DNA of 64,000 bases. It comes from Zoogloea sp041904905 (GTDB taxonomy: Bacteria; Pseudomonadota; Gammaproteobacteria; Burkholderiales; Rhodocyclaceae). The notes beneath the pieces were generated by a model. It was not told where the DNA came from. It saw only the letters and a program-made list of their open reading frames with translations, and ran no database searches. The stretch spans positions 62,001-126,000 of the forward strand of contig NZ_JAYRMI010000002.1 of assembly GCF_041904905.1 (NCBI RefSeq), given 5' to 3'. The position numbers and the translations under genes were made by a program. Positions 9,458 through 17,156 of this stretch are shown one piece after another. The stretch's first letter is position 1; each line of letters begins with the position of its first letter.

Positions 9458-10448
9458 CGATCTTCTCCACAATCAGTTCTGCCGCGCCCGGCGCAAGCTG
9501 CGCCCGGACCGGCCACACCCAGCTGTCGGCCGGGGCGAAAGGCGCGCATTTTACCGCATCCTTCTCGGTCATCAGAAGCACATCGCCATCCGGCACCGCC
9601 ACATCGGCGGCGGTGAAGGCGTGATGATCGGCAAAGGGCCGGCGTTCGATAGCCAGCCCCATGGCTTCGAGCTGGGTGAAGAAGCGCTCCGGCCGCCCGA
9701 TGCCGGCCATGGCGTGGATGCGCCGCCCTTTCAGATCGGCCGGCAGACAGCGCTCCGCCCGGTTGCCGACCCGCTCGAAGGCCTTGCCGGCCAGATGGAA
9801 ATCGAAACGCGGCGTCGGGCTCGCCGCGGCGGCGAGGGCTGGCGACAGCCCCCCGTGGGCGAGCACCACGCTGGCTTCGGCGAGGCGCCCCACGCCTTCC
9901 CGCAGCGGCCCGGCGGGCAGGCGCAGGCGGTTGCCCAGGGTTGCCTCGTCCACCACCACCACCTCCACATCCCGGGCCAGCCGGTAATGCTGCAGGCCGT
10001 CGTCGGCGATCAGCACGTCCACGTCCGGATGGGCCGCGAGCAGCGCCCGACCGGCTGCCGGGCGATCGCGCCCGACGAACACCGGGCACGCGGCGGCGGC
10101 GGCCATCAGCACCGGCTCGTCGCCGAAACGGGCGGGATCGCCGCCCACCGGCACCTCGGCCACGCCCTCGACCGTCCCGCCATAACCGCGGCTCACGATG
10201 CCCGGCTGCCTGCCGCGGGCACGCAGTTCGGCCACCAGCCACAGGGCGATGGGCGTCTTGCCGCTACCGCCGACCGCGATGTTGCCCACCACCACCACCG
10301 GCACCGGCAGCCGCTCGGCCTTCTTCAGCCCGAGCGCAAACAGCCGGCGACGCACGCCGGCGACGAAGCCGAACAGGAGGGACAAGGGGTACAGGCTCCA
10401 CGCCACCGCCCCGCGGTGCTGCCAGAAGCCGGGGGCGCTGCGTGGCAT
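9438..10448 (-). CDS. lpxK: tetraacyldisaccharide 4'-kinase
   Basis: LpxK phosphorylates the 4' position of the lipid A disaccharide at the inner face of the inner membrane. It is 336 aa. It has an N-terminal membrane-associated helix (WSLYPLSLLFGFVAGVRRRL), the Walker A in VVVGNIAVGGSGKTP, and the DDGLQHYRLARD segment that carries the catalytic Asp. The start ATG at 10448 matches the family. It lies downstream of exbD (25-base gap) and overlaps the Trm112-like gene. Confidence 0.96.
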   Translation of the reverse strand: MPRSAPGFWQHRGAVAWSLYPLSLLFGFVAGVRRRLFALGLKKAERLPVPVVVVGNIAVGGSGKTPIALWLVAELRARGRQPGIVSRGYGGTVEGVAEVPVGGDPARFGDEPVLMAAAAACPVFVGRDRPAAGRALLAAHPDVDVLIADDGLQHYRLARDVEVVVVDEATLGNRLRLPAGPLREGVGRLAEASVVLAHGGLSPALAAAASPTPRFDFHLAGKAFERVGNRAERCLPADLKGRRIHAMAGIGRPERFFTQLEAMGLAIERRPFADHHAFTAADVAVPDGDVLLMTEKDAVKCAPFAPADSWVWPVRAQLAPGAAELIVEKIDGSPTA

Positions 10449-10473
10449 GAAGAAGACGGGACGCGGGCGGTGA

Positions 10474-10896
10474 CTAGCGCTGGGCCGCCTGGGTGGCGAA
10501 GGAGATGTGCACCAGGCCGGCCTGCTGGGCGGCCTGCATCACGTCGATCACGCGCTGGTGGGCCGCCTTGGCGTCGGCGTTGATGATGACCACCGGGTCC
10601 TTGGCGCCGGCCGGCACCACGGCCTGCATCGCCGCCGCAATGGCCGGGATGCCCGAGCCATTCACCGCGCGCTTGTTGATGACGACCTCGCCGGTGGCGG
10701 TGACCGCCACATTCACCTCGACCGTCTTCTCGTTGCTGGCCTGGGCATCGGCCGTGGGCAGATTGATCTCCAGCCCGGCAAAGCGCGAATAGGTGGTGGT
10801 GAGCATCAGGAAGATGATGATGACCAGCAGCACGTCGATCATCGGGATCAGGTTGATCTCCGGCTCCTCGCGGGAGCGGCCACGACCGAAATTCAT
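10474..10896 (-). CDS. exbD: ExbD/TolR family biopolymer transport protein
   Basis: A 140-aa single-span inner-membrane protein. With ExbB it uses the proton gradient to energise TonB, or possibly a Tol or MsbA-linked process. The N-terminus is charged (MNFGRGRSREEPEINLIPMI), then one membrane segment carries the key aspartate in IDVLLVIIIFLMLTTTY, followed by a periplasmic domain. It is spaced 10 bases from exbB and is followed by lpxK, a common betaproteobacterial arrangement. No tonB gene is adjacent. Confidence 0.92.
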   Translation of the reverse strand: MNFGRGRSREEPEINLIPMIDVLLVIIIFLMLTTTYSRFAGLEINLPTADAQASNEKTVEVNVAVTATGEVVINKRAVNGSGIPAIAAAMQAVVPAGAKDPVVIINADAKAAHQRVIDVMQAAQQAGLVHISFATQAAQR

Positions 10897-10906
10897 GGGG
10901 CCGGCC

Positions 10907-11512
10907 TCAGCGACGTTCGCCGTGAACCAGCTCGACGAGACGGATCGCCTGCTGCTCCATCTCGACCACGAAGCCGTCGACGGTGGCGCGGAAATGGCGC
11001 CAGAAGATCATGCTCGGCATCGCGATGACCAGACCGAAGCCGGTGTTGTACAGCGCGATGGAGATGCCGTGGGCCAGCTGCTGGGGGTTGGAGCCGCCCG
11101 GCGCCTGGGAGCCGAAGATCTCGATCATCCCGACCACCGTGCCGAACAGGCCCATCAGCGGGCTGATCGAGGCGATGGTGCCGAGGGTGGTGAGGAAGCG
11201 TTCGAGGTCGTGGGTGACGGCGCGGCCGGATTCCTCGATGGACTCCTTCATCACCTCGCGGGAGCTGCGCATGTTGCGCAGGCCAGCGGCGAACACGCGG
11301 CCCAGGGGCGAGCTGAGGGCAACCCGGTTGATCATCTCGGGGGTGGCGCCGGTCTGGCGCAGTTCGCCGACCACCTTTTCGAGAAGCCCGTCGGGAAGGA
11401 TCTTGCTGCGGCGCAGCGTCAGCAGCCGCTCGATGATCAGCGCCACGGCAACGATGGAAGCGAACAACAAGGGCCAGATTGGCCAGCCGGCAGCCTGAAT
11501 GATGGCGAACAC
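10907..11512 (-). CDS. exbB: ExbB/TolQ/MotA family proton channel
   Basis: A 201-aa polytopic inner-membrane protein that partners ExbD as the proton-conducting stator. There is a membrane segment near the N-terminus (WPIWPLLFASIVAVALIIER) and two in the C-terminal half, including the conserved stretch LGTIASISPLMGLFGTVVGM. No ATG is well placed; the GTG at 11512 has AGGAG seven bases upstream and gives the family N-terminus FAIIQAAGW. It is the first gene of the exbB-exbD-lpxK-trm112-kdsB run. Confidence 0.92.
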   Translation of the reverse strand: MFAIIQAAGWPIWPLLFASIVAVALIIERLLTLRRSKILPDGLLEKVVGELRQTGATPEMINRVALSSPLGRVFAAGLRNMRSSREVMKESIEESGRAVTHDLERFLTTLGTIASISPLMGLFGTVVGMIEIFGSQAPGGSNPQQLAHGISIALYNTGFGLVIAMPSMIFWRHFRATVDGFVVEMEQQAIRLVELVHGERR

Positions 11513-11593
11513 GCGAGGACTCCTGCGAATCGTACGAAGCCCGAGAATGTAACCTGCCCTCCCCGGGAGAGCAACACGGTGCGACGCTCCGAC

Positions 11594-11626
11594 AATCCAC
11601 AAAATCTGTGGATAACTTTGTGGATT
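11594..11626. promoter_or_regulatory. inverted repeat with DnaA-box-like heptamers
   Basis: Perfect 10-bp arms AATCCACAAA (11594-11603) and TTTGTGGATT (11617-11626) flank TGTGGATAA (11607-11615), which is a perfect DnaA box in reverse. ATCCACA or its complement thus occurs three times in 31 bases, and once more at 11785-11791. An AT-rich stretch (11665-11740) follows. It may bind DnaA; a hairpin with another role is also possible. Confidence 0.4.
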
Positions 11627-11810
11627 GATGCCCGGCGAGCGCCCTAAACCCGCAGCGGGTAAGGCTTTTTTCTACTCGGGTCAAAAATTAAGCGGAGGTC
11701 AGTTTTATTTAAAATCAAGCACTTACAACTTTTTACCCAAGTCAAGCCCGGCGGCCGGTTTTTTTGGGGCGGATCGGGCGGAGATGTGGATTCCGGTAGA
11801 ATCCGCCCCC

Positions 11811-13184
11811 ATGAATCCCCTCCGAATTTCTGCAGAAGTCAAGCCCGGCGAGGTCGTTTCGGTCTCGTGGCTCAACCGCGCTGCCCGCGAGGCACTGGAG
11901 GGCAGCATTCCCCTTTTGTGGGTCGGCGGCGAAGTCTCCACCCTTACCCGGGCCGCGTCGGGCCATGTGTACTTCACCCTCAAGGACGCCGACGCCCAGG
12001 TGCGCTGCACCATGTGGCGCAACCGGGCGCAGATGCTCCCGTTCAAGCTTGAGCACGGGATGCGGGTGGAGGTGCGCGCCCTCGTCACCCTTTTTGAGCC
12101 CCGTGGCGACTACCAGCTCAATGTCGAGTCGGTGCGCCGGGCCGGCGTGGGCAACCTCTACGAAGCCTTCCTGCGCCTCAAAGCGCGGCTGGAGGCCGAA
12201 GGCTTGTTCGATCCGGCGCAGAAGCGCCCCCTGCCCCGCTTGCCCCGGGGCGTCGCGGTGGTCACCTCGCCCCAGGCCGCGGCCTGGCAGGACGTGATCG
12301 CGGCCTTCGCCCGACGCGCGCCGCACCTCCCCCTGTGCCTGTACCCCACCCTCGTCCAGGGCGAGGGCGCGCCGGCCCGCATCGCCGCGGCGATCCGCCG
12401 GGCCGGCGCCCGGGCTGCCGACGACGGCAACGATGTGCTGCTGCTGGTGCGCGGGGGCGGCAGCCTGGAAGACCTCGCCGCCTTCAACGACGAGGCCGTG
12501 GCCCGGGCGATCCGCGCCTGCCCGCTGCCGGTGGTGGTGGGCGTCGGCCACGAGACCGACGTGAGCATCGCCGACTTTGCCGCCGACCTGCGCGCCGCCA
12601 CCCCCACCGCCGCCGCGGAGATCGCCAGCGCGGGCTTCGCAGACCTGCGGGATCGTCTGGAACGCCTGTCGATGCGCCTGTCCCGCGGCATCCAGCGGCG
12701 CTTCGAGACCGCCGCCCAGCGCCTCGACCGGGCCGCCGCGCGGCTCACCCACCCGCGCCAGCGCATCGAGCAGGCCCGCCTGCGCCTGGGCAACCTCGAA
12801 CAGCGCCTGCAGGCCCGCATCCAGCGCCAGCTTGCCGCCAGCCAGACCCGCGCCGCCGCGCTGGGGCTGCGCCTGGCTGCCCGCCGGCCGGATGTGGACG
12901 CCCGTCGGCGCACCCTCGACGCCCTCGCCAGCCGGCTGGCGCGCGCCGGGGACAGCCTGATCCGCCAGCATCGGCACCGCCTCGATGCCCTCGGCCAGCA
13001 CCTCGCCCACCTCGATCCGAAAGGCGTGCTGGCGCGCGGCTACAGCATCACCCGCAAGGCCGACGGCGAGATCGTGCGGGATGCGGCGAGCCTTGAACCC
13101 GGTTCGCGTATCCGGGTCGAGTTCCACGTCGGCGAAGTCGATGCCACGGTGAGCGGCAAAACGGCCGATCCCGGTGCAAAATAG
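11811..13184 (+). CDS. xseA: exodeoxyribonuclease VII large subunit
   Basis: XseA with XseB forms exonuclease VII, which degrades single-stranded DNA from both ends. The 457-aa protein has the N-terminal OB-fold (WVGGEVSTLTRAASGHVYFT), the catalytic domain with VVTSPQAAAWQD, the RGGGSLEDL and GHETDVSIADF motifs, and a long helical, Arg/Gln-rich C-terminal coiled coil that binds XseB. The ATG at 11811 gives the conserved N-terminus; an in-frame ATG at 11784 is possible but less conserved. No xseB is in the window. Confidence 0.96.
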   Translation: MNPLRISAEVKPGEVVSVSWLNRAAREALEGSIPLLWVGGEVSTLTRAASGHVYFTLKDADAQVRCTMWRNRAQMLPFKLEHGMRVEVRALVTLFEPRGDYQLNVESVRRAGVGNLYEAFLRLKARLEAEGLFDPAQKRPLPRLPRGVAVVTSPQAAAWQDVIAAFARRAPHLPLCLYPTLVQGEGAPARIAAAIRRAGARAADDGNDVLLLVRGGGSLEDLAAFNDEAVARAIRACPLPVVVGVGHETDVSIADFAADLRAATPTAAAEIASAGFADLRDRLERLSMRLSRGIQRRFETAAQRLDRAAARLTHPRQRIEQARLRLGNLEQRLQARIQRQLAASQTRAAALGLRLAARRPDVDARRRTLDALASRLARAGDSLIRQHRHRLDALGQHLAHLDPKGVLARGYSITRKADGEIVRDAASLEPGSRIRVEFHVGEVDATVSGKTADPGAK

Positions 13185-13228
13185 CAAGTGGTGCGGCGGT
13201 AGCCGGATGAGGTCTGGCCGCGTCCGAT

Positions 13229-13264
13229 TGTGCAGTGAATCAAATCCCGACTAGAATAGTCGGG
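13229..13264 (+). promoter_or_regulatory. putative sodB promoter with operator-like palindrome
   Basis: TTGTGC (13229-13234) and TAGAAT (13252-13257) are spaced 17 bases and resemble a sigma-70 promoter. The -10 sits inside a perfect inverted repeat, CCCGACTA (13246-13253) and TAGTCGGG (13257-13264), with a three-base centre. The lack of a following T tract argues against an xseA terminator; an operator over the -10 is an alternative. Confidence 0.4.
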
Positions 13265-13299
13265 CAATCAAAACCCCAACCAACACCCGGAGAATATCG

Positions 13300-13887
13300 A
13301 TGGCTCACACCCTGCCCGAACTACCCTACGCCAAGAACGCCCTGGCCCCGCACCTTTCCGAAGAAACCTTCGATTACCACTACGCCAAGCACCACAACGC
13401 CTACGTGGTCAATCTGAACAACCTCATCGCCGGCACCGAATACGAGAACCTGTCCGTCGAAGAGACCTTCCTGAAGGCCCCGGCCGGCGGCATCTACAAC
13501 AACGCCGCCCAGGTCTGGAACCACACCTTCTTCTGGAGCTGCATGAAGCCGAACGGCGGCGGCGCACCCACCGGCGCCCTGGCCGACGCCATCGACGCCA
13601 AGTGGGGCTCCTTCGACGAGTTCAAGAAGGCCTTCCAGGCTTCCGCCGTGGGCAACTTCGGTTCCGGCTGGACCTGGCTGGTCAAGAAGGCCGACGGCAG
13701 CGTCGACATCGTCAACACCGGCGCCGCGGGCAACCCGCTCAAGACCGGCGAAGGCAAGCCGCTGCTGACCATCGACGTGTGGGAACACGCCTACTACATC
13801 GACTACCGCAACCTGCGTCCGAAGTTCGTCGAAACCTTCCTGGCCAGCCTGGCCAACTGGGATTTCGCCTCCGCGAACTTCGCCTGA
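13300..13887 (+). CDS. sodB: superoxide dismutase [Fe]
   Basis: A cytoplasmic enzyme that disproportionates superoxide to hydrogen peroxide and oxygen. The 195-aa protein has all four metal ligands in family context: His in YHYAKHHNAYV, His in WNHTFFW, and Asp and His in DVWEHAYYIDYRN. The GNFGSGWTWL segment and overall length point to the Fe-type enzyme, although metal use cannot be proven from sequence. A CGGAGA ribosome site precedes the ATG and a strong terminator follows. Confidence 0.96.
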   Translation: MAHTLPELPYAKNALAPHLSEETFDYHYAKHHNAYVVNLNNLIAGTEYENLSVEETFLKAPAGGIYNNAAQVWNHTFFWSCMKPNGGGAPTGALADAIDAKWGSFDEFKKAFQASAVGNFGSGWTWLVKKADGSVDIVNTGAAGNPLKTGEGKPLLTIDVWEHAYYIDYRNLRPKFVETFLASLANWDFASANFA

Positions 13888-13913
13888 TCGCCCCCGCGGC
13901 ATCGGCGCAATAA

Positions 13914-13947
13914 AGCCCCTGGAAGGTTCGCCTTCCAGGGGCTTTTT
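13914..13947 (+). terminator. rho-independent terminator after sodB
   Basis: A 13-bp stem (arms 13914-13926 and 13931-13943) with a TTCG tetraloop is followed by TTTTC. It lies 27 bases past the sodB stop. Confidence 0.93.
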
Positions 13948-14059
13948 CATTCCGGATCGCGCCGCCCCCGGTCAGCCCAATGCATCGGACGCAGCGGCCT
14001 GCCGAAGCGGCGCCCCCACGACCGGAGGATGAGCCCCTGGCAAACGCCCCTGCTCGCCG

Positions 14060-14569
14060 TCAGGCACCGACCCGCACGCTCATGTACTGGGCGCCCTCCC
14101 CGTAAGTGGCCATACACCCGGCCCCGCCGGCCACCGGCGCCGACCGAAAACCGTGACGCGCCCAGAACGCGCACGACCGATTCACCGCAGTCAGGCAGCC
14201 AAACCGGGCCTTCGACTGCGCGAGCGCCCCGAAGTACGCTGCCACCAGCGCAGCGGCCGCGCCTCCCCCGCGCGCCGTGGGGCGCACGGCCAGATCGTGC
14301 AGGTACAGCGCGTTGGCCGCCCGCGGCACCGCGTAGATTGGATCGTTCAGGGGCGGCGGGCGCCCCTCCTCCGCCGGCACCGCCACAAGATAGCCCACTG
14401 GCACCCCGCCAACCCCGGCGACGAAGCAGGTAGCCGGCGCGGCCTCCAGCTTGGCCAGAAAGGACTCGCGCTACTCCAGCTTTGCGACGTCATAGCAGCA
14501 GGATTGAATCTCAAGCACCGCCGCAAGGTCTTCGGCGCCCATTGCGCGTATCACCACCGTATCTCCCAT
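14060..14569 (-). pseudogene. GNAT family N-acetyltransferase, interrupted by TAG
   Basis: Read from the ATG at 14569 the frame encodes a 169-residue GNAT-fold protein: an N-terminal strand (MGDTVVIRAMGAEDLAAVLE), helix alpha-1 with IQSCCYDVAKLE, then a TAG codon (codon 33, 14471-14473), then RESFLAKLEAAPATCFVAG in the same frame and the acetyl-CoA loop region LHDLAVRPTARGGGAAAALV. Both sides match one GNAT protein with no gap, so a single substitution created the stop. Reinitiation at 14404 would give 114 residues lacking the first strands. It may be a true nonsense mutation or a base error. Confidence 0.75.
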
Positions 14570-15111
14570 CTTGCTTCCCTATCCCTATCCCCATCCCGAT
14601 GCCCCGGCCCGATGCCTAATCTGCATCTACGACTGGCAGCCATGACAACCGTGTGCGCGGGCACCTCCAAACGATTGCCATAGCCTTTTACCTTAAAGAC
14701 ATGGCTGCCAATTCGATTTAAAACTATCGCAATCGTGTTGTGTGCCACCACCACTCGATCTACATGCCAACCTATCGCGTTGTGACGGACCGCAACAGCA
14801 TGGCGAGGCGTGCACACACGATCTGCAGGCATCGCAAAGACATGGGCACCCGCACCCACGAATGTGCCTGCGCCACCAGAGCGATCGGCCTTGCCTCCAT
14901 AGGCCACGCGCGCATGACGCGCAGCAACGCACCCACCATCGAAGCGTGCTCGCGCGGCCCCCGGCTTTGCACGCGCCGACAGCCCGGCCAGTGCTGTCCG
15001 GCTACGCCATCGCGCTAAGATTATTTATAGTGGCTATTGCGCGGAATGTACGCCAAGGTGTATTGTTTATCATAACCAGAACGCCTAAACCGATCCATCG
15101 CTGGAGAAACC
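14570..15111. other. gene-free interval
   Basis: About 540 bases of lower GC than the flanks, with no open frame that resembles a protein. The last 80 bases (15021-15100) are AT-rich and probably carry the promoter of the small gene at 15112. No repeat or RNA gene is recognised. Confidence 0.5.
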
Positions 15112-15486
15112 ATGTCCAACAACCCCAAGCGTCGCCTGTCTGCCGACATCCTGCAAACCGATCTCGACTGCATCACCGCGCTCAAGGCCATCGACGGCTA
15201 CGCGCCCAGCAACCCTGCCGATACGCTCGCCGCCATCGCCGAACTTCAGACCCGCGTATCCGCCGCCGAAGAGCGCGAACTCCACGCTGCCAACGCCTAC
15301 GCCGCTGCCCGCAACGACGCCATCCTGCTTCAGAAAGAACGCCACGAACGCGTCAAGAGCATCAAGAACCAAGTCCGCGCCCAGTTCGGCAACGATTCCA
15401 ATGAAGTTGCCGCCATCGGCCTCAAGAAGTCTTCCGAACGCAAGGCCCCCAAACGGCGCAGCCAGGCAGAGGGAAACGGCGTGTGA
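15112..15486 (+). CDS. conserved small protein of unknown function, lysine-rich tail
   Basis: A 124-aa protein I cannot name. It is hydrophilic, with no signal peptide or membrane segment. The central part is helical and probably coiled coil (LAAIAELQTRVSAAEERELH to LLQKERHERVKSIKNQVRAQ) and the C-terminus is basic (LKKSSERKAPKRR), which could suit nucleic acid binding. Codon use is like the neighbours, the ATG follows GGAGAAACC, and a strong terminator follows, so it is likely a real single gene. Confidence 0.75.
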   Translation: MSNNPKRRLSADILQTDLDCITALKAIDGYAPSNPADTLAAIAELQTRVSAAEERELHAANAYAAARNDAILLQKERHERVKSIKNQVRAQFGNDSNEVAAIGLKKSSERKAPKRRSQAEGNGV

Positions 15487-15541
15487 TCGCCAAGCATGTC
15501 TGGCCCCGCTGAACGCTTGGCGGGCCAGTTTGGAAGAAAGA

Positions 15542-15570
15542 AGCCCCGGGAGGCCGAGCCTGCCGGGGCT
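15542..15570. terminator. bidirectional terminator between small gene and acr3
   Basis: Long stem with arms 15542-15549 and 15563-15570, and an inner AGGC/GCCT stem around a CGA loop. It is followed by TTTCTC on the plus strand and CTTCTTTCTTCC on the minus strand, so it can end both the gene at 15112 and the convergent arsenic operon. Confidence 0.85.
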
Positions 15571-15596
15571 TTCTCATGTCTGCGACCGGGCCGTCG

Positions 15597-16649
15597 TCAG
15601 CCCGCCGTGGCGCCAAACCAGCGTCGCTGCAGCCACAGCGACACATTGACCAGCCCGATCATCACCGGCACCTCCACCAGCGGGCCGATCACCGCCGCGA
15701 AGGCCGCGCCCGAGTCGATGCCATACACCGCCACCGCCACCGCAATCGCCAGCTCGAAGTTGTTGCTGGCCGCGGTGAAGGACAGCGTCGTGCACTTGCC
15801 GTAGCCCGCCCCGGCCTTGCGGCTCATGGCAAACGACGCGAAGAACATCACCACGAAGTAGATCAAGAGCGGAATCGCGATGCGCACCACGTCCATCGGG
15901 ATGGTGACGATCATCCGGCCTTTCAAGGCAAACATCACCACGATGGTGAACAGCAGCGCCACCAGGGTGATCGGCCCGATCTTCGGCACGAAGCGGGTGT
16001 GATACCAGTCCTTCGACACGAAGCGCAGCATCGCCACCCGGGTGAGCACCCCGGCCACGCAGGGGATGCCCAGGTAGATCAGCACGCTCTCGGCGATCTG
16101 GCCGATGGAGATGTCCACCACCGCCCCACTCAACCCGAACATCGGCGGCAGCACCGTCACGAAGAACCACGCGTACACGCTGTAGAACAGCACCTGGAAG
16201 ATCGAGTTGAAGGCCACCAGCCCGGCGGCGTATTCGGTCGAACCCTTGGCGATCTCGTTCCACACGATCACCATCGCGATGCAGCGGGCCAGCCCGATCA
16301 GGATCAGCCCGACCATGTACTCCGGCTTGTCGGGCAGGAAGATCACCGCCAGCGCAAACATCAGCACCGGCCCGATCACCCAGTTCTGCACCAGCGACAG
16401 GCCCAGCACCTTGCGGTCGCAGAAGACGTCGGGCAGTTCCTCGTAGCGCACCTTGGCAAAGGGCGGGTACATCATCAGGATCAGCCCGATGGCGATGGGG
16501 ATGTTGGTAGTGCCCACCTGAAAGCGGTTGATCGCCCCTTCGATGCCCGGCACCAGATTGCCCAGGGCCACCCCCAGCGCCATGGCGGCAAAGATCCAGA
16601 CCGTCAGGTAGCGGTCGAGGAAAGACAGTTTGCGGCTTACTTCACTCAC
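15597..16649 (-). CDS. acr3: ACR3-family arsenite efflux transporter
   Basis: An inner-membrane permease that exports arsenite. It is 350 aa with about ten hydrophobic segments. The family cysteine appears in GLARCIAMVIVWN and the conserved glutamate in AASNNFELAIAVA, both needed for transport in characterised Acr3 proteins. It is the last gene of the ars operon; its ATG overlaps the stop of the upstream arsC (16646-16649). With ArsA in the same operon it may work as an ATP-driven pump, although ArsA is better known as a partner of the unrelated ArsB. Confidence 0.94.
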   Translation of the reverse strand: MSEVSRKLSFLDRYLTVWIFAAMALGVALGNLVPGIEGAINRFQVGTTNIPIAIGLILMMYPPFAKVRYEELPDVFCDRKVLGLSLVQNWVIGPVLMFALAVIFLPDKPEYMVGLILIGLARCIAMVIVWNEIAKGSTEYAAGLVAFNSIFQVLFYSVYAWFFVTVLPPMFGLSGAVVDISIGQIAESVLIYLGIPCVAGVLTRVAMLRFVSKDWYHTRFVPKIGPITLVALLFTIVVMFALKGRMIVTIPMDVVRIAIPLLIYFVVMFFASFAMSRKAGAGYGKCTTLSFTAASNNFELAIAVAVAVYGIDSGAAFAAVIGPLVEVPVMIGLVNVSLWLQRRWFGATAG

Positions 16650-17155
16650 GATTCACCTCGATGACCACGGCCAATCTCGTCAAGCTCGTGCTTGAGCGCC
16701 ATGCCGTCCAGCTTGGCAATGGGCAGGCTGGCGAACAGCGAGATGCGCCGGTGGAGGATCAGCAATGCCTGGGAGAAGGCGTGCTGCCTGGCTTCGACCG
16801 AGCCCTCGACAGCCGCTGGGTCTTCCAGGCCCCAATGGGCGGTCATCGGCTGACCGGGCCACACCGGGCACACCTCGCCGGCGGCGTTGTCGCACACGGT
16901 GAACACGAAATCGAGATGCGTCGAATCGGGGCCGGCGAACTCGTCCCAGCTCTTGCTGCGCAGCCCCTCGGTAGGCATGTGGTTGCGCTTCAGAAGTTCG
17001 ATGGCCAGCGGATTGACCTGTCCCGCGGGGTGGCTGCCGGCGCTGAAGGCCCGGAAGCGCCCCTCGCCCACCTTGTTGAGGATGGCTTCGGCGAGGATGC
17101 TCCGGGCCGAATTGCCGGTACACAAGAAAAGCACGTTATAGATCTTGTCCGACAT
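16646..17155 (-). CDS. arsC: arsenate reductase, low-molecular-weight phosphatase type (second copy)
   Basis: Reduces arsenate to arsenite for export. The 169-aa protein has the P-loop CTGNSARSILAEA near the N-terminus and the later Cys in FTVCDNAAGEVCPVW, as in thioredoxin- or mycothiol/glutaredoxin-coupled LMW-PTP-type ArsC. A short C-terminal extension (to RGHRGES) exceeds the other copy. It is one base from arsA and overlaps acr3. It differs clearly in sequence from the arsC at 19341, so it is not a recent duplicate. Confidence 0.92.
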   Translation of the reverse strand: MSDKIYNVLFLCTGNSARSILAEAILNKVGEGRFRAFSAGSHPAGQVNPLAIELLKRNHMPTEGLRSKSWDEFAGPDSTHLDFVFTVCDNAAGEVCPVWPGQPMTAHWGLEDPAAVEGSVEARQHAFSQALLILHRRISLFASLPIAKLDGMALKHELDEIGRGHRGES

Positions 17156-17156
17156 G

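Noticed and set aside
11594..11740. Chromosomal origin
   Set aside because: DnaA-like heptamers are present, but no dnaA, dnaN or gidA nearby and only one perfect box.
14740..15018. His/Arg/Cys-rich open frames in the 14.6-15.1 kb gap
   Set aside because: No ribosome site, odd composition, no family resemblance.
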